Origin: CAYZWU01 sp964482235
Lineage (GTDB): Bacteria; Planctomycetota; B15-G4; CAYZWU01
DNA length: 64,000 bases
Assembly (NCBI GenBank): GCA_964482235.1
Contig: CAYZWU010000008.1
Coordinates: 101,320-165,319, forward strand
Reading direction: 5' to 3'
Shown in pieces: positions 8,237-16,984 of this stretch. Both the position numbers and the translations under genes were made by a program. Every line of letters starts with the position of its first letter. The first letter of the stretch is position 1. A model generated the notes under the pieces. It was not told the origin of the DNA and did no database searches. It saw only the letters and a list, made by a program, of their open reading frames with translations.

Positions 8237-10078
8237 TTACTTTTCTGTCCGCGCCGTGTGCACTCTGACGGCGCCCGACTTCTTCGTGCGTACCAGGGGC
8301 TCGTAGGCGAAGCCCGACCACTGCAGCCCGATGTGGGAGGAGAACTCGAGCGTGTTCAGGCGCACGCCGTGCACGAGGATTCCCAGGCAGCACAGGCCGA
8401 TGTTCAGGGCGTGGCCCGCAAAGAGCAGCAGCGCCTTGACCAGTCCGGCGAGAAGAAGAAGAAACACGTTTTCGTCCGCGCCGCCCTGCCCGCCGTGGAG
8501 AAGCATCTCGTTGAACGCGTTGGCAACGGCGTACGATGCCGATCCGACGGCGAAGAGGCGGACATAGGAGACGACGTCCGTGAAGTTGCCGATGATGTTG
8601 AGCGGCAGTATCGCGTGGTTGAACCACTCCGACTTGAACCGCTTGACCGGAGTCATGAAGAGCACGATGAGCAGGATGCCGGCGCCCAGCAGCCAGAGGA
8701 TCTGCATGGGGAAGTCGGCGCCCAGCACCATCGAGCAGGCGGTGAAGTACATCACCCAGGTGGTGCAGATCCAGCCCGCCTGCGCCAGGGCCTGCGGCCT
8801 GTTGATCATCCGCACCGCAGTCCAGGCATGGGCCACCGTCAGGTGGATCGAGCCGATGATGAAGCAGAACTGCATGATGTTCTTCTGGCTGAGCTCGGCG
8901 TCGGCGAACCACGGAATCGTCAGCATACCGAGGAAATCCGGCAGCGGTCTCAACGGGCCGAAGTAGCCGAAGTAGTTCCCCGTGATCACACCCCAGACGA
9001 CGGTGGACGTGCTCATGATGTAGAGGAAGGAGAACAGCTCCTTCGGAGCCGAACGGGCCTTTTGCCTCACGGTCCACGTCAGCCCGAGAAAGAGAAGCCC
9101 GTACCCGGCGTCGCCGACGAGCATGGCGAAGAAGAGGCTCAGGAAGATCAGGAAGCTGGGGCTGATGTCGATCTCGTTGTAGCCTGGAATGATCCCTATC
9201 ATCCTGAAAACCGTTTCGATCGGGCGGATCCAGCGCGGGTTCCGGATCAGGGAGGGGACCTTGTCCTCCGGGTTCGGGTCCTCGACCACCATGCCCCAGC
9301 CCTGCTCCCTGGCTCCGCTCCGGATCTGGTCCAGGGCTTCCTCGGGACAGTATCCCTTCAGGTAATCGATCGAAACTTTTTCCGTCGTACCCATGCCCTC
9401 GCGCGCCTCGATGAGGCGGACGGTATCGCGGGTATCGGTTCTTATCTCCATGACGGAGGGATAATCGCCGGCATAGCTTTCCATCTGCTCGTCGTTGCGC
9501 TTCAGGGCATTGCGCGCCGCCGTGATCCGCCTCTGGATCTCGTCGAGGGACCTGGAAGGCAGGGGCACCTCGCGCGCCTCGATCGGCACCTTGCGCCTGG
9601 AGATGACGGCGAAGGCCGTCCCCTCCTTGTCCCTGGAGAGCACCTTCATCACCGCACCTTCCGGGACATCGATCTTCTGGTTCGCCTCGGCCCGGAACAG
9701 CCTGACGATGATTCCACTGTCAGCCAGATGCCTGATCGAAGCCGGATCGAAGGATCCGAAGGGCAGAAGCTTCCGGCTCTCCTGCTCCAGGCTCTCGATC
9801 GTCTCCTCCAGTTCCTGCCTTTCCTCGAGCAGGTTGCACACGGCATCGACGACGTGGTCGGGATTGATGCCCGAGGCCGGGGTCCGGGGTTTTGGCGGCA
9901 GGGCCGCCAGGGTGCGCTCCACGCTGGCCAGCCGTTTCCTTGCCCTCTCGAGGGCGTCTCCTCCGGGCGGCGTGATGTGTTCCACGTGAACGATTCCCAG
10001 CTCGCCCAGAGTCTCGACCGAGAGGTCGCGTTCAGCGCTCTGACAGAGGATCGTCACCTTCTTCATCGGAACAATCAT
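8237..10078 (-). CDS. atpI: V-type ATP synthase subunit I
   Basis: 613 aa. I chose ATG 10076-10078 because it overlaps the stop of subunit D as ATGA, which implies translational coupling; the frame is open further upstream but only through subunit D. The N-terminal 290 residues are cytoplasmic with long coiled-coil stretches (peripheral stalk contact). The C-terminal half is a membrane domain of about seven helices. The conserved TM arginine that faces the proteolipid carboxylate lies in SYVRLFAVG near residue 503. The subunit holds the stator and the ion half-channels of the Vo sector. Confidence 0.95.
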   Translation of the reverse strand: MIVPMKKVTILCQSAERDLSVETLGELGIVHVEHITPPGGDALERARKRLASVERTLAALPPKPRTPASGINPDHVVDAVCNLLEERQELEETIESLEQESRKLLPFGSFDPASIRHLADSGIIVRLFRAEANQKIDVPEGAVMKVLSRDKEGTAFAVISRRKVPIEAREVPLPSRSLDEIQRRITAARNALKRNDEQMESYAGDYPSVMEIRTDTRDTVRLIEAREGMGTTEKVSIDYLKGYCPEEALDQIRSGAREQGWGMVVEDPNPEDKVPSLIRNPRWIRPIETVFRMIGIIPGYNEIDISPSFLIFLSLFFAMLVGDAGYGLLFLGLTWTVRQKARSAPKELFSFLYIMSTSTVVWGVITGNYFGYFGPLRPLPDFLGMLTIPWFADAELSQKNIMQFCFIIGSIHLTVAHAWTAVRMINRPQALAQAGWICTTWVMYFTACSMVLGADFPMQILWLLGAGILLIVLFMTPVKRFKSEWFNHAILPLNIIGNFTDVVSYVRLFAVGSASYAVANAFNEMLLHGGQGGADENVFLLLLAGLVKALLLFAGHALNIGLCCLGILVHGVRLNTLEFSSHIGLQWSGFAYEPLVRTKKSGAVRVHTARTEK

Positions 10079-10680
10079 GAGGCATTCACCTTGCTCGTGC
10101 CCTTGCTCTTGGCGATCTTGGAGCGGGCCACAGCTGCCGTCTGCTGATCCCCGAGAAAGATCCGGATGATCCGGATGTTCTCGGTGCATTCGGGGATCTT
10201 GACCTTCTCGAAGAGATTCACCCTCTGCGTCGTGCTGCGCAGCTCTTCCATCAGGAACTCGTGCTGCCGACCGAGCACGAGGCGTTCGGCGCGCAGCCGG
10301 ACGAGACCTTCGAGCGCCTCGATGCCGGCGTCGATCCAGGCAGGCCCGGCAAAGAGGTCCGGGACGTTCCTGCGGAAGGTCACCTTCTCGAGCAGCGGTA
10401 TGCTCACGCCGGCGACATTGCCTTTCCGCGTTCGCACCGAGTCGAGCCGGACGAGATCCTCCCATTCCACCGGTTCGGAGAAGAGCCTGATCCAGGGAAG
10501 GAGATCGTCGTACATCTTCTTCTCGTCGGCGGACTTCTCCCGGATCTCCCTCTCCAGGCGCCGGATCTCCATCTGCAGCTGCTGCTTCTTCAGCAAGAGC
10601 GTCGGCAGGTAGCGCTTGAAGCGGCGGAGCGCGTCACGCTGCGTCTTCAGCTCGTTCTTCGTGTGCTTGATCTTGCCCAT
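10075..10680 (-). CDS. atpD: V-type ATP synthase subunit D (central stalk)
   Basis: 201 aa, the usual size. It begins with the family-typical KxxxTKxELxxxRxxLxxxKR pattern (KHTKNELKTQRDALRRFKRY). Both ends are long helices that make the antiparallel coiled-coil rotor shaft inside the A3B3 head. The start lies 7 bases after the subunit B stop, and the end overlaps subunit I by ATGA. No separate subunit F gene, which normally pairs with D, was found in the operon. Confidence 0.95.
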   Translation of the reverse strand: MGKIKHTKNELKTQRDALRRFKRYLPTLLLKKQQLQMEIRRLEREIREKSADEKKMYDDLLPWIRLFSEPVEWEDLVRLDSVRTRKGNVAGVSIPLLEKVTFRRNVPDLFAGPAWIDAGIEALEGLVRLRAERLVLGRQHEFLMEELRSTTQRVNLFEKVKIPECTENIRIIRIFLGDQQTAAVARSKIAKSKGTSKVNAS

Positions 10681-10687
10681 CTGCTCC

Positions 10688-12043
10688 TCAGCTGCCGATG
10701 GTCGGTTCAGCGATCGGTTTTTGGCTGCCGCCGCCGGTCGCCTCGATTCGCGACGAGGGCCAGAACTTGTCGATCAGCTCGGTGGGGATGCCGGTTTCGG
10801 CCGGCTCGAAGCAGTCGGCCAGGATGCGCCACCCGAGATCGAGCGCCTTCTCGAGAGGGATGTTGACTCTCAGGTCCATCAGCTCCTTCTCGAAACGGCT
10901 GCCGTACTTCAGGAGCTTCCTGTCCCATTCGCCCATCCGGAAACCCATGGACTGCTTCTCGATCGTTTCCTTGAATCCCGCGTAGAGCTGGATCATCGTG
11001 TTCATGATCGACCGGTGATCCTCGCGCGTCTTGTCGTTGACGAGCTGCTTCAGGCGGCTCAGCGATCCGAAGGGCTCGATGCGGCCGTTGCGCAGGTAGA
11101 ACTGCCCTTCCGTGATGTATCCCGTGTTGTCCGGCACGGGATGGGTCACGTCGTCGCCGGGCATGGTGGTGACGGCCAGGATGGTGATCGATCCTGCCAC
11201 GTCGAAGTCCACGGCTTTCTCGTAGCGGGCCGCCAGCTGGCTGTAGAGGTCGCCGGGATAACCGCGGTTCGAAGGGATCTGCTCCATCGTGATGGCGATC
11301 TCCTTGAGCGAGTCGGAGAAGTTCGTCATGTCGGTGAGGAGAACGAGGACGCGCTTGTTCTGCAGGGCGAACTGCTCGGCCACGGCCAGGCTGATGTCGG
11401 GCACGAGGAGACACTCCACCGTCGGGTCGGCCGCCGTGTGGATGAAGAGAATGGAGCGGGAGAGAGCCCCTTTCTCCTCCAGGGTGTCGCGGAAGTAGAG
11501 GTAGTCGTCGTTCTTCAGCCCCATCCCGCCGAGGATGATGATGTCCACCTCGGCCTGCAGCGCGATGCGCGCCAGGAGGGGGTTGTACGGCTCGCCGGCC
11601 ACTGAGAAGATCGGCAGCTTCTGCGATTCGACAAGGGTGTTGAACACGTCGATCATGGGGATGCCGGTCCGCACCATGTAGCGCGGAATGATGCGCTTGG
11701 CCGGGTTGACAGAGGGGCCGCCGATCTCGATGGGATTCTCCTCGATGACCGGTCCGCGGTCGCGCGGCAGGCCGCTGCCGGTGAACACCCGTCCAAGCAG
11801 CGCGTCGGAGAAGGATGTCTGCATGCTGTGTCCGAGGAAGCGGACCCTTGCGTTGGTGGGGATGCCGCGGCTGCCTGCAAAGACCTGGAGCGACACCTCG
11901 TCGCCGTCGAGGCGGATGACCTGGGCCAGGGATTCCCTGTTGCCGGCCGTGACGCGGGCCAGCTCGCGGTAGGAGACATCCGTCGCCCGGACGGTGATCA
12001 CGTTGCCTGCGATCTGCTCGATGCGGTGATAGACCTTATGCAT
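10688..12043 (-). CDS. atpB: V-type ATP synthase subunit B (non-catalytic)
   Basis: 451 aa, typical length. It starts MHKVYHRIEQIAGNV and carries the family signatures PARRIIPR-like (PAKRIIPRYMVRTG), FVLLTDMTNFSD-like (VLVLLTDMTNFSDSLKE) and GYPGDLYSQLAARYEKA. The canonical Walker A loop is degenerate, as expected for the regulatory nucleotide-binding subunit. The gene overlaps the end of subunit A by 8 bases. Confidence 0.97.
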   Translation of the reverse strand: MHKVYHRIEQIAGNVITVRATDVSYRELARVTAGNRESLAQVIRLDGDEVSLQVFAGSRGIPTNARVRFLGHSMQTSFSDALLGRVFTGSGLPRDRGPVIEENPIEIGGPSVNPAKRIIPRYMVRTGIPMIDVFNTLVESQKLPIFSVAGEPYNPLLARIALQAEVDIIILGGMGLKNDDYLYFRDTLEEKGALSRSILFIHTAADPTVECLLVPDISLAVAEQFALQNKRVLVLLTDMTNFSDSLKEIAITMEQIPSNRGYPGDLYSQLAARYEKAVDFDVAGSITILAVTTMPGDDVTHPVPDNTGYITEGQFYLRNGRIEPFGSLSRLKQLVNDKTREDHRSIMNTMIQLYAGFKETIEKQSMGFRMGEWDRKLLKYGSRFEKELMDLRVNIPLEKALDLGWRILADCFEPAETGIPTELIDKFWPSSRIEATGGGSQKPIAEPTIGS

Positions 12044-13769
12044 TTTCCGATACCTTCTTGAGCATCAGCTCGATTTTCTGCTCGATCGTTTTGAACTCTT
12101 CCGAATCCATGGGGGCGCGGTTCCAGTCCTTGGTCATCTGGCTCAGGTCCTGGAAGAACCTCCTGGCCTCGTCCTTCGACTGGAAGTACATCCTGGCGCG
12201 GGCGATCTTCAGAATCTCGCCGAAGACGTACTTCTGCCGATCCGCCGTGCTGGCGGCGTCGACCTTGTGAAAGGCGTCCTGCTGGAGATAGACGGCGTCC
12301 ACGTATTCCGCCTTGAGATAGATGAGGAAGTCATCGAGAGAGGTGCCCTCCTCGCCGACCACCTTCATCATCTGGTCGACCTCGTTTCCGTCGCGAAGGA
12401 GCTGGGTCGCCTCATCGAGATCGTTCCTGTCCACTATGCTGGTATACTTGCTCCAGCTGTCCAGGGGATCGATGGCAGGATACCTGCGGGCATCGGAACG
12501 CTCGCGCGAGAGGCCGTGGAAGGCGCCGACCACCTTCAGGGTGCTCTGCGTGACCGGCTCCTCGAAGTTGCCGCCCGCCGGGCTCACCGTCCCGCCGATC
12601 GTCACGGAGCCGACGCGTCCGTCGTTCAGCTTGACGAGCCCGCCTCTCTCGTAGAACGAGGCGATCACCGATTCGAGGTAGGCGGGGAACGCCTCCTCGC
12701 CGGGGATCTCCTCGAGGCGTCCCGAGACCTCGCGGAGGGCCTGGGCCCAGCGCGACGTGGAGTCGGCCAGGAGGAGGATGTGCAGTCCCATCTGCCGGTA
12801 GTACTCGGCGATGGTGACCGCGGTGTAGACCGAAGCCTCGCGGGCCGCCACGGGCATGGAGCTGGTGTTGCAGATGATGAGCGTCCGCTCCATCAGGCTC
12901 TTGCCGGTGCGAGGATCGGTCAGCTCGGGAAACTCGCGCAGGGTTTCCACCACCTCGCCGGCGCGCTCGCCGCAGGCGGCGATCAGCACGATGTCCACCT
13001 CGGCGTGGCGGCTCGTGATCTGCTGCAGAACGGTCTTGCCCGCTCCGAAGGGACCGGGGATGCAGTACGTTCCGCCGCGGGCCACGGGGAAGAAGGTGTC
13101 GATCAGGCGGATCTTGGTGATGAGCGGATCCATGGGGCGCAGCCGCTCGGCATAGGCCTGGATCGGAAGCTTCACCGGCCAGTTCTGGACCATGGTGACA
13201 TCGTGGACGGTGCCGTCCTGATCCTTGAGCCGGGCGATCACGTGGTCGATGCCGTAGTCGCCGGCAGGGACTATATTCTCGACCGTGTACTTGCCGTACA
13301 AGGTGAAGGGGACCAGGATGCGATGCTCGATCACTCCCTCCGGGACCGTGCCGAGGGCGTCGGCCGCCTTCACCACGTCGCCTTCGCCGACCAGAGGCGA
13401 GAACGACCACTCGACCTCGCGATCGAGGGCTCGCAGGTATGTCCCGCGGTGAAGGAAGAAGCCGCACTCCTCGGCAAGCTCGGGGAGCGGATTCTGAAGG
13501 CCGTCGAAGACCTGGCCGAGGAGGCCGGGACCGAGCTCCACGGAAAGAAGCTCTCCGGTGAACTCCACGTCGTCGCCGACGAGAAGGCCCGTGGTGTCCT
13601 CGAACACCTGCAGCTCGGCCCTGTTGCCGCGGATCCGGATCACCTCGCTCTTCAGCTTCAGTTCCTTCAGATGGGCATAGCCCACCTCGTTCTGGATGAC
13701 CGGCGAATCGAACTCCACGGTCAGGAGGTTGCCGTTGACGCCTACGATCGTCCCCACATTTTTGCTCAT
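12036..13769 (-). CDS. atpA: V-type ATP synthase subunit A (catalytic)
   Basis: 577 aa, typical length. Walker A is GPFGAGKTVLQ near residue 240, followed by the VLIAACGERAGEV segment and the Walker B region HILLLADSTSRWAQALRE with the conserved LEEIPGEEAFPAYL. It hydrolyses or makes ATP in the A3B3 head of the membrane rotary ATPase. The upstream neighbour is the DUF2764-like gene, 34 bases away; the downstream neighbour B overlaps. Bacterial V-type enzymes may run either as ion pumps or as synthases, and the sequence does not decide which. Confidence 0.97.
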   Translation of the reverse strand: MSKNVGTIVGVNGNLLTVEFDSPVIQNEVGYAHLKELKLKSEVIRIRGNRAELQVFEDTTGLLVGDDVEFTGELLSVELGPGLLGQVFDGLQNPLPELAEECGFFLHRGTYLRALDREVEWSFSPLVGEGDVVKAADALGTVPEGVIEHRILVPFTLYGKYTVENIVPAGDYGIDHVIARLKDQDGTVHDVTMVQNWPVKLPIQAYAERLRPMDPLITKIRLIDTFFPVARGGTYCIPGPFGAGKTVLQQITSRHAEVDIVLIAACGERAGEVVETLREFPELTDPRTGKSLMERTLIICNTSSMPVAAREASVYTAVTIAEYYRQMGLHILLLADSTSRWAQALREVSGRLEEIPGEEAFPAYLESVIASFYERGGLVKLNDGRVGSVTIGGTVSPAGGNFEEPVTQSTLKVVGAFHGLSRERSDARRYPAIDPLDSWSKYTSIVDRNDLDEATQLLRDGNEVDQMMKVVGEEGTSLDDFLIYLKAEYVDAVYLQQDAFHKVDAASTADRQKYVFGEILKIARARMYFQSKDEARRFFQDLSQMTKDWNRAPMDSEEFKTIEQKIELMLKKVSENA

Positions 13770-13803
13770 GCGTTCTGTTCCGTTCAGGTCCTGTTCACAT
13801 AAC

Positions 13804-14364
13804 TCAAGAAAGCTCGATGCCCGACCACTCCGGCATCCTGAGCTCGATATTCTGTTCCACGAATTCCGCGACCCGCTGCTCTCCCTTCTCGTCGCTCATG
13901 GCCCACCAGCGCTCGACCATCCGCAGCTTCAGGACGAAGGCGAGAATCACGGGCAGTCCGAATCGATCGGTCCGGGCCAGATCGTCCAGGATCTCCCACC
14001 GGAGCCGGTCCAGGGCCAGCTCCTGTCTCAGGGGCGTCGCCCTGGCGAAGGCGGCGGCCACCGCCTTCTCTATCGAGAGATCGAATCCCTTGTGGCTCCG
14101 GAAGAGGTCCCTGGCATCGAGACCGTAGCGGGAGGCGCGGACGCGGACCACCGCGTTGCGGAGCTGCGTCTCGGCGTTCAGCCAGCATTGCGAGAAGCCG
14201 GATCGGCCTTCGGCGGCGCGGCCCGACAGAACGAGATGCACCTCCTGGAGGTCATCCTTTTCCAGCACGCAGGATGAACGGTCCAGAAACTCTTCGAGCT
14301 CGAGGGGAGGCGCTTCACGAAGAGTCAGTTCAGGGAGGCTGGCTGCCAGGTAGTAGTAGCTCAA
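13804..14364 (-). CDS. DUF2764-like V-ATPase-associated protein (probable subunit C substitute)
   Basis: 186 aa, soluble, helix-rich. It begins MSYYYLAASLPEL, the pattern of DUF2764 proteins, which lie between subunits E and A in bacterial V-ATPase operons of chlamydiae, spirochaetes and Bacteroidota. Its ATG overlaps the stop of subunit E by 4 bases. In such operons a classical subunit C is missing, and this protein is thought to take its place as the link between Vo and the central stalk; that role is inferred from position and size. Family assignment is by pattern recognition only. Confidence 0.7.
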   Translation of the reverse strand: MSYYYLAASLPELTLREAPPLELEEFLDRSSCVLEKDDLQEVHLVLSGRAAEGRSGFSQCWLNAETQLRNAVVRVRASRYGLDARDLFRSHKGFDLSIEKAVAAAFARATPLRQELALDRLRWEILDDLARTDRFGLPVILAFVLKLRMVERWWAMSDEKGEQRVAEFVEQNIELRMPEWSGIELS

Positions 14365-14999
14365 TTGGGCTCCCTCGATTCGTTTCCGGACCTGGCAACC
14401 TTGTGGACGATTTCCGCCAGATGGGGCCTCAGCAGATTCCCCACGGCATCGGCAATCGCTTCATCGGTGAAGTCGTGATAGACGTTCCTGTCGGCGAAGG
14501 AGATCTTGAAACCCTTGAAGATCTCGCTTTCCGTGTGGAGCTCCGTTCCGTTCAGAACCTTCTCGATGCTGCGTACCTTGAAGTACTCCACCAGCTGTTC
14601 CTTGTCGCGGGGGTTCAGCAATATCCTGATGTCGCTCTCGCTCGGCTCGCGGGCAAAGGCCTCGGCAAGGCGGATCAGCATCTCGGAGAGCAGGTCCGGG
14701 GACATCGCTTCCTTCACCTCGTCGGCAACGATGGCGCTGATGATGTTCTCGACGCCCTTTCCGATCGTGATCAGCAGATCGCGGGCCGCCTGCTCGAGCG
14801 TCTTCTTGCTGCGCTCGGTGAAAGCCTCGGCTTCGATCTCCGCCTTGTCCACGAGTTCCTTGGCCCGCTCTTCGGCCTTCTGGAGAATGGAATCGGCCTT
14901 CTGTCTCGCCTCTGATTCGATATCCCTGGCGCGCCTTTCGGCCTCGTCTATCGCTTCCGTCTGTATCTTTTCGATCAAGTGCTGGAGCTCTTCCGTCAT
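14361..14999 (-). CDS. atpE: V-type ATP synthase subunit E (peripheral stalk)
   Basis: 212 aa. The N-terminal 100 residues are a long charged helix (AIDEAERRARDIESEARQK), the C-terminal half a small globular domain, as in NtpE. It forms the peripheral stalk. It is the first gene of the operon; GGGAG lies upstream of ATG 14997-14999. A partner subunit G/H was not found as a separate gene. Confidence 0.9.
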   Translation of the reverse strand: MTEELQHLIEKIQTEAIDEAERRARDIESEARQKADSILQKAEERAKELVDKAEIEAEAFTERSKKTLEQAARDLLITIGKGVENIISAIVADEVKEAMSPDLLSEMLIRLAEAFAREPSESDIRILLNPRDKEQLVEYFKVRSIEKVLNGTELHTESEIFKGFKISFADRNVYHDFTDEAIADAVGNLLRPHLAEIVHKVARSGNESREPN

Positions 15000-15368
15000 G
15001 ACCGTCTCCCGGAGGATTTATTGGTTTATACGTAGTGGTTGGAAGGTCGTGATCCGGTTCAGATCAACGTATCTTTCTAGCTATCTTTCTTTTTCAGGGT
15101 GATAACAAAACTATCCAAAAAAAATGGAACTGGCCAGCTGGAATTGCATTGCGGAATGAACTCAAGCTCGCCGGATTACATTCGGAAGGGCGAGGGGCAG
15201 GCTTTGACCTGCCTTCCCTTTCCGAATTATTCAAAGAGGCAAATCAGAAAAAAGAACACGATGTATAGCATTTGAGGGGAGCCGGATCAAGATGATTGCT
15301 TGTATCATTAATACATATTGATATAACGGGGGTCTGAAGCGATCGTACCTGTCTTATGATAAAAGGGT
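15000..15368. other. V-ATPase operon leader region with long imperfect hairpin
   Basis: About 370 bases without a gene, AT-richer than the flanks, and the only place for the V-ATPase promoter. An imperfect hairpin spans 15181-15226: outer arms TTCGGAA / TTCCGAA and inner arms GGCAGG / CCTGCC. It may end the upstream minus-strand transcript or act in the leader. A weak candidate promoter (TTGTTA, 17 bases, GATAGC on the minus strand) lies near 15080-15110. Confidence 0.35.
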
Positions 15369-16796
15369 TTACCGTAAAAATGAAATCGACTCGATCTTGA
15401 TGAAATCACCTTCCCTGCCTGTTGTTGTCGGATCGAACCGCAGGCCTGCAATCATCCCGTCGTATCGCGGAGAAGATGCCAGGTCGACGGTGTAGGTTCG
15501 CATCACTCCGTCGGGCGTGATCTCGAACTTCACGCAGTCCTCCTCGGTGAATCCCCTTCTTCCCAGCTTGCTCCAGAAGATCTGCGCGTCGCTTCCACTT
15601 GTGCGGCAGGCGGCACGAATGAAGAGCGTCGGCGCATCGGCAGCGTGCCAGAAACCGGTCGGGCCTATGATCTGGGGATCTTCTCCCTCCAGCAGAACGT
15701 GGATCCCCTTCTCGACGGGCCAGCCCGTGTCTCGGCAGTTGACGTAGTGCCAGTGATTGCGGTCTTCCATGAAACGAAAGTCAGGAATCGTCGCGGCGGC
15801 CTTCCGGCTGCAGGCAAAGGCGCGGATCTCCTTCAACGTGCCGAGGATCAGGGTGTACCCGTACTCGTACTGGATGTTGTGATCGAGGATCTCGATCTGC
15901 ACGGGACCGATGTATCCTGTCTGCGGGTCGCTGCTGCCGCCCGATCCGGGATGCCCGAAGAATCCGCCGGAGTAGGTCTGCGTTTCCGGCGTCAAGATCC
16001 CGAGGCCCCAGCCGTCGTCGTCGACAAGAGCCGCCCAGTTCTCCATGGCCTGCCACGAATCCCAGGGCGAGATCGGCTCCGGTTCTCCGGCCGGTATCCA
16101 TCGCTTCGTGATTCGCGTCAGGGCGTCGCCCGTGAACGGCTTGTCCCCCGTATAGGTCATCAGGCGGTGGAGGAAGCCGTTCGTGTAGACGGCCGGCACT
16201 TCCTGGCCGCGAGCCGGGTACTGTGTCCTGTCGCGCCGGTTGTTCACGAGCCGGCATCGCACGCACACCCTGTTCGCCTCGAGCTCGATCCGGCTCTCGA
16301 AGACGCAGCGCCCCGGCTCGTTGTCCAGAGGCCAGTGCATGGGAATGCACTTGACGACGATCCTCTTGCCGTTGTTCTCGTGAGCTATCACCCGTGATCG
16401 ATTGCCGCGGCAGTCGCCCGACTGGATCGGATTCCACCCGATCTTTCTCCAGAAGGAATCCGGCTGCTTGCCGCCGGGAGTGTACGGTACAGGCCCGGAG
16501 TAGAAGGACATCTGGATCTGGCGCCCCCAGTCGTGGTTGTTGACCACGTTGATCCCTTCCTTCGAATCGGCCAGAAAGGTGATCGCCCCGCCAAGATCGA
16601 GATCGACGCCCAGGCGGATCTTTCCATTGTCCAGAAAGCTCATGCCCGAGAAGGACGGCTTTTCTTTTCCCTTCTCCGTGACAGCTTCTTCCTCGCCCGC
16701 CGTTCCGGAAGGGAGAAACGCTGCGAGGCCCAGTACGAGGCTCGTCAGCAGATCGGGACGGAACAGCCGGGCAGCGGCCTGTGGAAAGAGATTCAT
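15369..16796 (-). CDS. Secreted protein of unknown function with carbohydrate-binding-like C-terminus
   Basis: 475 aa with an N-terminal signal sequence (hydrophobic residues 16-33). The body reads like a polysaccharide-active or sugar-binding beta-sandwich protein: DLGGAITFLADSKEGINVVNNHDWGRQIQMS and then long strands with WNPIQSGDCRGN. The C-terminal 110 residues (ADAPTLFIRAACRTSG, then QIFWSK) resemble ligand-binding beta domains found next to glycoside hydrolases. No catalytic pair could be assigned, so activity is unknown. It is transcribed away from the phosphodiesterase-like gene across a 188-base AT-rich divergent region. Confidence 0.75.
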   Translation of the reverse strand: MNLFPQAAARLFRPDLLTSLVLGLAAFLPSGTAGEEEAVTEKGKEKPSFSGMSFLDNGKIRLGVDLDLGGAITFLADSKEGINVVNNHDWGRQIQMSFYSGPVPYTPGGKQPDSFWRKIGWNPIQSGDCRGNRSRVIAHENNGKRIVVKCIPMHWPLDNEPGRCVFESRIELEANRVCVRCRLVNNRRDRTQYPARGQEVPAVYTNGFLHRLMTYTGDKPFTGDALTRITKRWIPAGEPEPISPWDSWQAMENWAALVDDDGWGLGILTPETQTYSGGFFGHPGSGGSSDPQTGYIGPVQIEILDHNIQYEYGYTLILGTLKEIRAFACSRKAAATIPDFRFMEDRNHWHYVNCRDTGWPVEKGIHVLLEGEDPQIIGPTGFWHAADAPTLFIRAACRTSGSDAQIFWSKLGRRGFTEEDCVKFEITPDGVMRTYTVDLASSPRYDGMIAGLRFDPTTTGREGDFIKIESISFLR

Positions 16797-16875
16797 CGCC
16801 TTGCTCCGCTCGAGAAATGGCCGAGAGTAGAGACGGATAGCTCCAATTTACATGATCAATATTTGAACAACAATC

Positions 16876-16904
16876 TTGCAGCAGGACAGCATTTAAAGTA
16901 TATA
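16876..16904 (+). promoter_or_regulatory. Putative sigma70-type promoter for the 16985 gene
   Basis: TTGCAG (16876-16881) and TATATA (16899-16904) are 17 bases apart in an AT-rich divergent intergenic region, about 80 bases before the start codon. There is no experimental support. Confidence 0.4.
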
Positions 16905-16984
16905 TTCGGTCGTTGAATATCTGGGAATCGTGATTCGCATGTATCGAGAGGAAACAGGACCTTTTTCTACCCGAGGGTAATATC

